Assembly (NCBI GenBank): GCA_034359265.1
Contig: CP136890.1
Coordinates: forward strand, 84,159,501-84,223,500
Reading direction: 5' to 3'
Source: Canna indica
Lineage: Eukaryota; Streptophyta; Magnoliopsida; Zingiberales; Cannaceae
Length of the DNA: 64,000 nt
A program made the position numbers and the translations under genes. The notes beneath the pieces are model-generated. The model saw only the letters and a program-made list of their open reading frames with translations. It made no database searches and had not been told where the DNA came from. This document shows positions 58,701-64,000 of the stretch, piece by piece; the first letter of the stretch is position 1, and each line of letters starts with the position of its first letter.

Positions 58701-60978
58701 GCATTATTGATGTAGTTATTGTCGTATGCATTATATTGTTGATATGATGCTGATAGCATTTTACGCATGTTACTTCTATAGTTGTGAGAGTTATATTGGC
58801 ATGTTGTGCATTATGATCATTGTTGGGCGCAAGCCTAGACACTATTGATTTATTTGTCCGAGGTGTTGGGCAAGTGACACCGGTGATCACCAAATATCCA
58901 CACAGGTGCGTGTGCGGCGTCGAGGTGTTAGACGTCGGTGGGCTATCCTTCAAATAGTCGCATCTTTAGTTGGAGCAGGCTTGAGGTGCCACTCTCGGAG
59001 GTGTGAGAGTGCGGGGGAAATCCAAATATCCACTACGCACTTGATTGTGTGATTATTATCATGCATGTACGCATTTGTCGATAGAGTATGTATGGTTTGA
59101 CTTTATACTAGTTGACATGAGTACATGATAATAGTTATGAGGTGCAAATATTATTATATATCTATGTAGCGGTTGATAGATGCATGAGTGGTTATCTAAG
59201 GATGATATCGCATTGGTTGGTATGAGCATATAATTTTAGTTGTGGTATGCACATAGTTGAATACCATGTCATCGTGACATCATGGATGGTCATCTTTACC
59301 CCTTTAGCATATTGTGATATCCTACTCAACTTTTCGCTGATTTTTATTATTTTTGCCTCAGATTGCAGGTTCAAGATGGTAGCCGAGAAGGTCTAGTTAG
59401 ATAGAGTAGAGGAGACAAGCTCTGACATTGATTCTCGTAGAGATGTAAAAAGTTTCTTGAACAACATTTCATTATTGTAATGGATTTTATTTTAATGTAA
59501 GTGATTGAGGTTCATGTTGCAAGTTGTTCATGAAGGTCTTGGTGTGTTGGTTGATTGTTGGTTGCGCTTCTCCCAGGTGGTGTTCCTTATTAGGATTGAA
59601 CCTAGGTGGGGCGTAACATTCAACTACCTTGCTCTTCTTCTATCCAGAAACATTGTGATGCTTGTTTATGTAACAAAAGTCACAGGTTACCTTTTAATAA
59701 TTCTACGCTTAAAAGCTTTAGACCTTTGGAATTGTTGTTTATAGATGTTTGGGGTCCAACATCTATTTCATTATATGAAGGACACCGCTATTATGTCATT
59801 TTTGTTGATCATTTCATTCGTTATATCTGGTTTTATCCTCTCAAGAATAAATTAGATGTCAATAATGTTTTTACTTCCTTTAAATCTTTAGTCGAAAACT
59901 TCTTCAACATGAAAATAGCTACTGTATACTCAGATGGAGGAGGTGAATTCATTGGCTTATCATCTTTTTTAAAAAAATCTGTAATACAACACTACTGTTC
60001 TCCACCTTACACCCCTCAAAGGGGCATAGCTGAACGAAGACATAGGCATGTTGTAGAAACAAGTCTAACTCTTCTTGCGCAAGCTTCAATTCCACAAAAA
60101 TTCTGGCAATATGCTTTTCCACAGCTGTTTATCTCATAAACAGAATGACAACTCATGTTCTCAAATACAAATCTCCATTCGAATGCCTATTAAAAACACC
60201 TCCAAACTATAAATCTCTAAAAGTCTTTGGATGTCTATGCTACACTTGGATGAAGCCTTATGCTGAAAACAAAATGAGTCCTAAATTCCAGCCATTTATA
60301 TTTCTCGGATATTCAATCAAGCATCATTGCTACTAGTGCTATAACTTCCAAACTGATAAGCTCTATTTGTCTCGACATGTTAAGTTTGTGGAGCATGTTT
60401 TTCCACTAAATGACCCTTCATTCACTAGTTTCAATCAAAACTTCGTTCTCATTTCTCATCCCACATTTGGTACCTCTGATATCTTACCTCCACCTGCTAA
60501 TAGTCCTCTCATCTCTCAGACACCAAATACATCTGCAAACACCATTCATCAAGATCATTCTTATGATTCAGCTGCGAGTTCTAGTTCTCCAATAATATCA
60601 TTACAACAACCAACAACTACCATCAGTAGTCCTTCTCATAGTCAAAATACCAATCCACAACACCAACAAGTTCCTAGGAGAATGGTTACTAGATCTTAGA
60701 ACAACATCTTTAAACCTAGAAAACCATTAGATTATTCAGCCTTGCACACCTCAACAGATTCCTTGTTGACCCCTACCACCTACAAACAAACAATAAAACA
60801 CAAAGTTTGGCAAGAAGCTATGGAACAAGAAATCAATGCACTATATAGAAGCGAGACATGGGTTCTTGTTCCTCCCAAAGCAGAACAAAATATCATAGGC
60901 TACAGATAAGTCTTTTGGATCAAACATAAACATGATGGGTCGATTGAAAGATTCAAGGCAAGACTCGTAGCAAAGAGT
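55782..60978 (+). pseudogene. Ty1/copia gag-pol, decayed and split by a solo LTR
   Basis: The ATG at 55782 opens MATQEASSMSIGES. Gag continues with NYMNWKTQLELLLLEYDLNS, the knuckle CQICEKYGHLAKIC, protease WILDSGATHH and VWHQRLGHPHHKVL. The frame is broken at 57236 by the solo LTR, and resumes at 59619 with LPCSSSIQKHCDAC. Integrase follows, with DVWGP, SDGGGEF and AERRHRH, then FVEHVFPL. The start of reverse transcriptase is VWQEAMEQEINALYRSETWV and DGSIERFKARLVAK, and the sequence stops at 60978, where a foreign LTR-like sequence begins. Stops lie at 55908, 56487, 56724, 57084, about 60334 and 60697, with a 1-nt deletion near 60116-60121. It belongs to the same family as element 1, because gag and integrase match closely. 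Nothing functional can be made from it. Confidence 0.92.
57237..59618 (+). mobile_element. solo LTR (2.38 kb) of a gypsy-type element inserted in copia element 2
   Basis: It starts TGTTACACCC and ends GGGGCGTAACA, giving matched TGTTAC/GTAACA ends. The copia sequence TTCAA is duplicated on both sides (57232-57236 and 59619-59623). Removing one TTCAA copy together with the LTR joins the integrase frame without a shift. The length and ends match the LTR at 27177-29749, which is in the opposite orientation. Only one LTR and no internal region remain. Open frames inside the GC-rich part (about 57530-57960) have no domain features. Confidence 0.9.
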
Positions 60979-61600
60979 TGTTAGGAAATTTGGGGTAATT
61001 TCCTACAGGATCTACAAAATTCAAACCCGACGAGAGAAACAGAAAACCAAATCCGATAATAATGTGGAAAAATAAGACCCAAGGGGATTAACGTGGTTCG
61101 GACTCGGCGGGATAACGATCCTACTCCACGGGAAGAAGAGGACACTTTTTTTTTATTAAGGAGAGGAGGAAACAAACTTTTGCCAATACATAGCAATAAT
61201 AATTAATTGTGAATCAAAATAAAATACTGCCTGATAATTTTCTGTATCCTAAAATTAGCGTTGTGAAAGATTGCTTCGTTGCTTTGATGGAAGAGAAGAA
61301 ACTGCCTTCAATCTGCCGTCATGATCGAAAGGGAAGATGACACTCGACTGCTCTCCAAAATAATAATGGCTGCTCTCTAAAACTCTCTGTGCCTCGGTGT
61401 GGGATGTTTTGAAACTTGTATTCGGATCTCCTTTTATAATGAAAAGAAGTCGACGTATCCTCATATTTAGACCAAAATATGTAGCAAAATATTCTCTGCT
61501 GCGTTCGATTTAATCACACGGTTGCTGCAAATCAATTGACCAAATTAATAGAAAATTAGACCGAGAAATCAGTGCAATTGATCGAAATCCTTGTTGTGGT
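60979..61600. repeat. LTR-like fragment truncating copia element 2
   Basis: Copia reverse transcriptase homology ends exactly where TGTTAGGAAATTTGGGGTAA begins. The segment includes GGGGATTAACGTGGTTCGGA and ATCCTACTCCACGG, strings that recur in several plant LTRs. The likely 5-bp target AGAGT (60974-60978) was not found again downstream with a CA end, so the far boundary is unknown. Confidence 0.5.
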
Positions 61601-61656
61601 AGAACACAATTAAAATTGCGTGAGAAGTGGTCAAACATGGCGCCTAAAGAAAAAAT

Positions 61657-62652
61657 AGGAATTTTCCAAAACCGGATTTTGGGAGAGGGAAATTTTCAGA
61701 TTCGGATTTTGGGGGTCAAAATTCCCAAAATCAGAACTTTGTGGATTTTATACCCATTTTACTCATGGGCCAAAGTCTCTAACCAATTAGAGACTTTGGT
61801 TAAAAATTAAAAAAAATATATATAATTTTTTTAAAAAAATAATTTTAATTTATAAAAAAATTATAATAAAAATGAGGTGTTAGAGTCTAAAAAATATATT
61901 TTCAAACTCTCTAATTCATTAGAGAGTTTTGCACAAAGTCTATAAATTTAAGTTTAAATTAAAAATTGTGAAATATTTTGATTAAATTATATTTTTTTTG
62001 AACAACAACACATCTTTTATATTTTTAAAAATATTTTATTAATTAATTTTTTTGAATTACAAAACTATTATAGACTTTTGCCCAAAGTTTATAAAATTAA
62101 TTTTTAATTATAAATAGTAAAAAAAAATTTGTCCAAAATATTTTGATAGACTCTAGCACATCTTTTATATCACATATATATTTTTTGTGAATTAAATTTT
62201 ATTTTTTATAATTATAAAATTATTATAAACAAAAGTCTCTAACTCATTAGAGACTTTTGTGCAAAGTCTATAATAAATTCATAATTTTTTTTAAAAAACA
62301 TTTGAATTCATGAAATAATTTTTTAATGATACAAAAGAGATACTATGATCCAAAAAAATATTTTACATCAAAATATTTTATAATTTTTAATTTAAATTTA
62401 TAGATTTTGTTCAAAAGTCTTTAATATATTAGAAAATTTGAAAAATATATTTTTTATTCTCTAATATCTTATTTTTATCATAAAAATATTCTATAAATTT
62501 AAATTATATATTTAATTTTTGACCAAAGTTTCTAACTAGTTAGAGACTTTGATCCAGAGTAAAATAGATATCTGATCCATTAATTTCTGATTTTAAAAAT
62601 TTTGAATCTTCAAATTTGATTTTGAGAATTTTCCAAATTTGGGAAATTGCTG
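61657..62652. mobile_element. foldback element, copy 2, opposite orientation to the 30.5-kb copy
   Basis: The left end GGAATTTTCCAAAACCGGAT and the reverse complement of the right end GCAATTTCCCAAATTTGGAA begin arms of about 140 bp. They contain TTTTACTC..GGGCCAAAGTCTC on the left and GAGACTTTGATCCAGAGTAAA on the right. Blocks such as GATAGACTCTAGCACATCTT and AATGATACAAAAGAGATACT match the reverse complement of the first copy, so the two are inverted with respect to each other. AAAAGTCTCTAACTCATTAG and related palindromes recur inside. Confidence 0.75.
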
Positions 62653-62945
62653 TTAAAATTATGCGTGTGATGCGCTTGCAACAAGCCAATAAATTGAAGC
62701 ATCACGTGAAGCATCATCACATACTTTAATTCTTCATATTGACTTGTCAACTTCAAAAGGATGCCTTAATTTTTAATCTCTACGTTGCAACATTGCATGG
62801 TTGTCTTGAGAAGATGGTGGGCTGGGCTCCAAGGCCCATGATTATGAAATCATGGTTGATTTTGATTGAGTCCGATTCAATCTGATTCAATCAAATTGAC
62901 AAATCGGTTCAAGCATATCTTGATCAAATCAACTGAAAGCGAAAT

Positions 62946-64000
62946 GTCAATACTAGAGGGTGAATAGTATGTTTACTAAATCAATTAGCCTAAATTCTAA
63001 TTTTAATCGATTTCTTAGATAGTTTAGGCAATTTAGGATTGAGTAATTAGATGCGGGAGAGATAAATAATTAAGCAATTAAAACAATCGATAATTCAATG
63101 CAAACACATGAATTTATAGTGGTACGGCCCCAATGCCTACTCCACTACCTAAGCACCCCGCTTAGGATTTCCAAATTAGTTTAACTAGATTAAATTAGTT
63201 TCTCTTACATAGAGGACTTTGACCTGAAGAGTGCTCTCTCGACCGACCAATCGACCGATCATTCGATCGCTGCTTTCTCTCTGTGGTCGGTCGACCGACA
63301 GGTCGACCGCCCAGACGCAAGATCGGGTTCCCTCAATCCGGTCGACCCATTGGTCGATCGACGCAGGGATGCCAAGATCGTACGCCGCATGATTTTTAAT
63401 CCGGTCGATCGATCGGTCGTCCGCTTGAGCTACTGCCCTTTTTAGGCCTCTGTCGGTCGATCGAAGTAGCCACTGCCTATTTTTCGGCAGTGTTTGGTCG
63501 ATCGACAAAGCTACTGCCTTTTTCTTACCCTGTTCGGTCGACTGAATGTAGGCAGAATTTTATTTTTCAGCCTGGTTTTCTTCCGCGCTTTATTTTCGGG
63601 TTTCGGCTTTCAACGACCATCAACTTGGAGAGCTTTCATGTGATCTTTGAGCTCGTCCAAAATGAGTTTCAATTTCTTTCGATATTTTCGATCGGGGACA
63701 TCGAACGCTAATTGATATGGAACCTGAAAGATATTCTCAATGAAATCATTAGTCCCATGTTTGTTATCATCAAAACCGAGATTAAGACTAAGGTTGAAAA
63801 CCTAAAGCCAATAATCTCCCCCTTTTTGATGATGACAAACATCCTTAAGAAAAATATATCATTAAAGCATAGAGGATATCAACTAAGAGATTTCTCCCCC
63901 TATCAACATGCATATCTATGAAATAAACTCTCCCAATCTATATGCATAGATTTTCTATATTTTCCTCCCATTTGCCTATAATTTTCTTCCCATTTACCCT
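62946..64000. mobile_element. LTR-like sequence running off the window end, with TCGA-rich palindromes
   Basis: TGTCAATACTAGAGGGTGAA (62946 on) resembles the start of plant LTRs that carry an AGAGGGGGTGAATAG motif. ATAGTGGTACGGCCCCAATG (about 63116) and TAATCTCCCCCTTTTTGATG (about 63810) are also strings familiar from such LTRs. Between about 63230 and 63545 the motif GGTCGATCGACC and variants occur many times. The right end lies beyond the window. The open frames here (63185-63508, 63490-63921) are not recognisable proteins. Confidence 0.5.

Overview
This window is nuclear DNA of a flowering plant. It shows spliced genes with GT-AG introns and plant-specific families (PRISE reductase, a DHU1-type LRR/WD40 protein, a plant bHLH factor), AT-rich intergenic DNA, and a dense, nested set of plant transposons. 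The very GC-rich PRISE reading frames and the GC-rich Pack-MULE cargo lean towards a monocot, but that is inference and not proof.

Layout. 1-2.0 kb: decayed retroelement and CACTA-like remnants. 2.58-3.79 kb: a broken PRISE (progesterone 5-beta-reductase / iridoid-synthase-like) copy. 4.5-5.2 kb: a PIF/Harbinger MITE. 5.2-8.4 kb: AT-rich DNA without recognisable genes. 8376-19192: a complete 10.8-kb Mutator-like element (MULE) with ~180-bp terminal inverted repeats and a perfect 9-bp target duplication. It holds a decayed MuDR-type transposase (+) and a decayed ULP1/C48-protease-like gene (-), plus three tandem arrays built on a palindrome that recurs about every 135 bp. 20.4-20.9 kb: a hAT MITE with tRNA-like modules. 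21229-22458: the intact PRISE gene. 24.3-31.5 kb: MITEs, a nested 2.6-kb solo LTR, a hAT MITE and a ~1-kb foldback element. 32725-41673: a nine-exon DHU1 gene (882 aa). 42.1-45.1 kb: three MITEs. 46502-47547 (-): a five-exon bHLH gene that is almost invisible as open frames. 48-51.8 kb: a foldback element and a truncated Ty1/copia element with a 765-aa gag-protease-integrase frame. 52717-54872: a Pack-MULE carrying fragments of a receptor kinase (RKF3-like) and of a cation/H+ antiporter (CHX). 55.7-61.0 kb: a second, decayed copia copy of the same family, split by a 2.4-kb solo LTR. 61.0-64.0 kb: LTR fragments, a second copy of the foldback element, and a TCGA-rich LTR-like sequence running off the end.

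Three genes look functional: the PRISE reductase (small-molecule enone reduction), DHU1 (putative DDB1-CUL4 substrate receptor in UV-B/light signalling) and the bHLH factor. They show no sign of acting together; they are ordinary neighbours separated by transposons. The most interesting parts are the gene-capturing Pack-MULE and the periodic palindromes that fill the non-coding parts of the large MULE.
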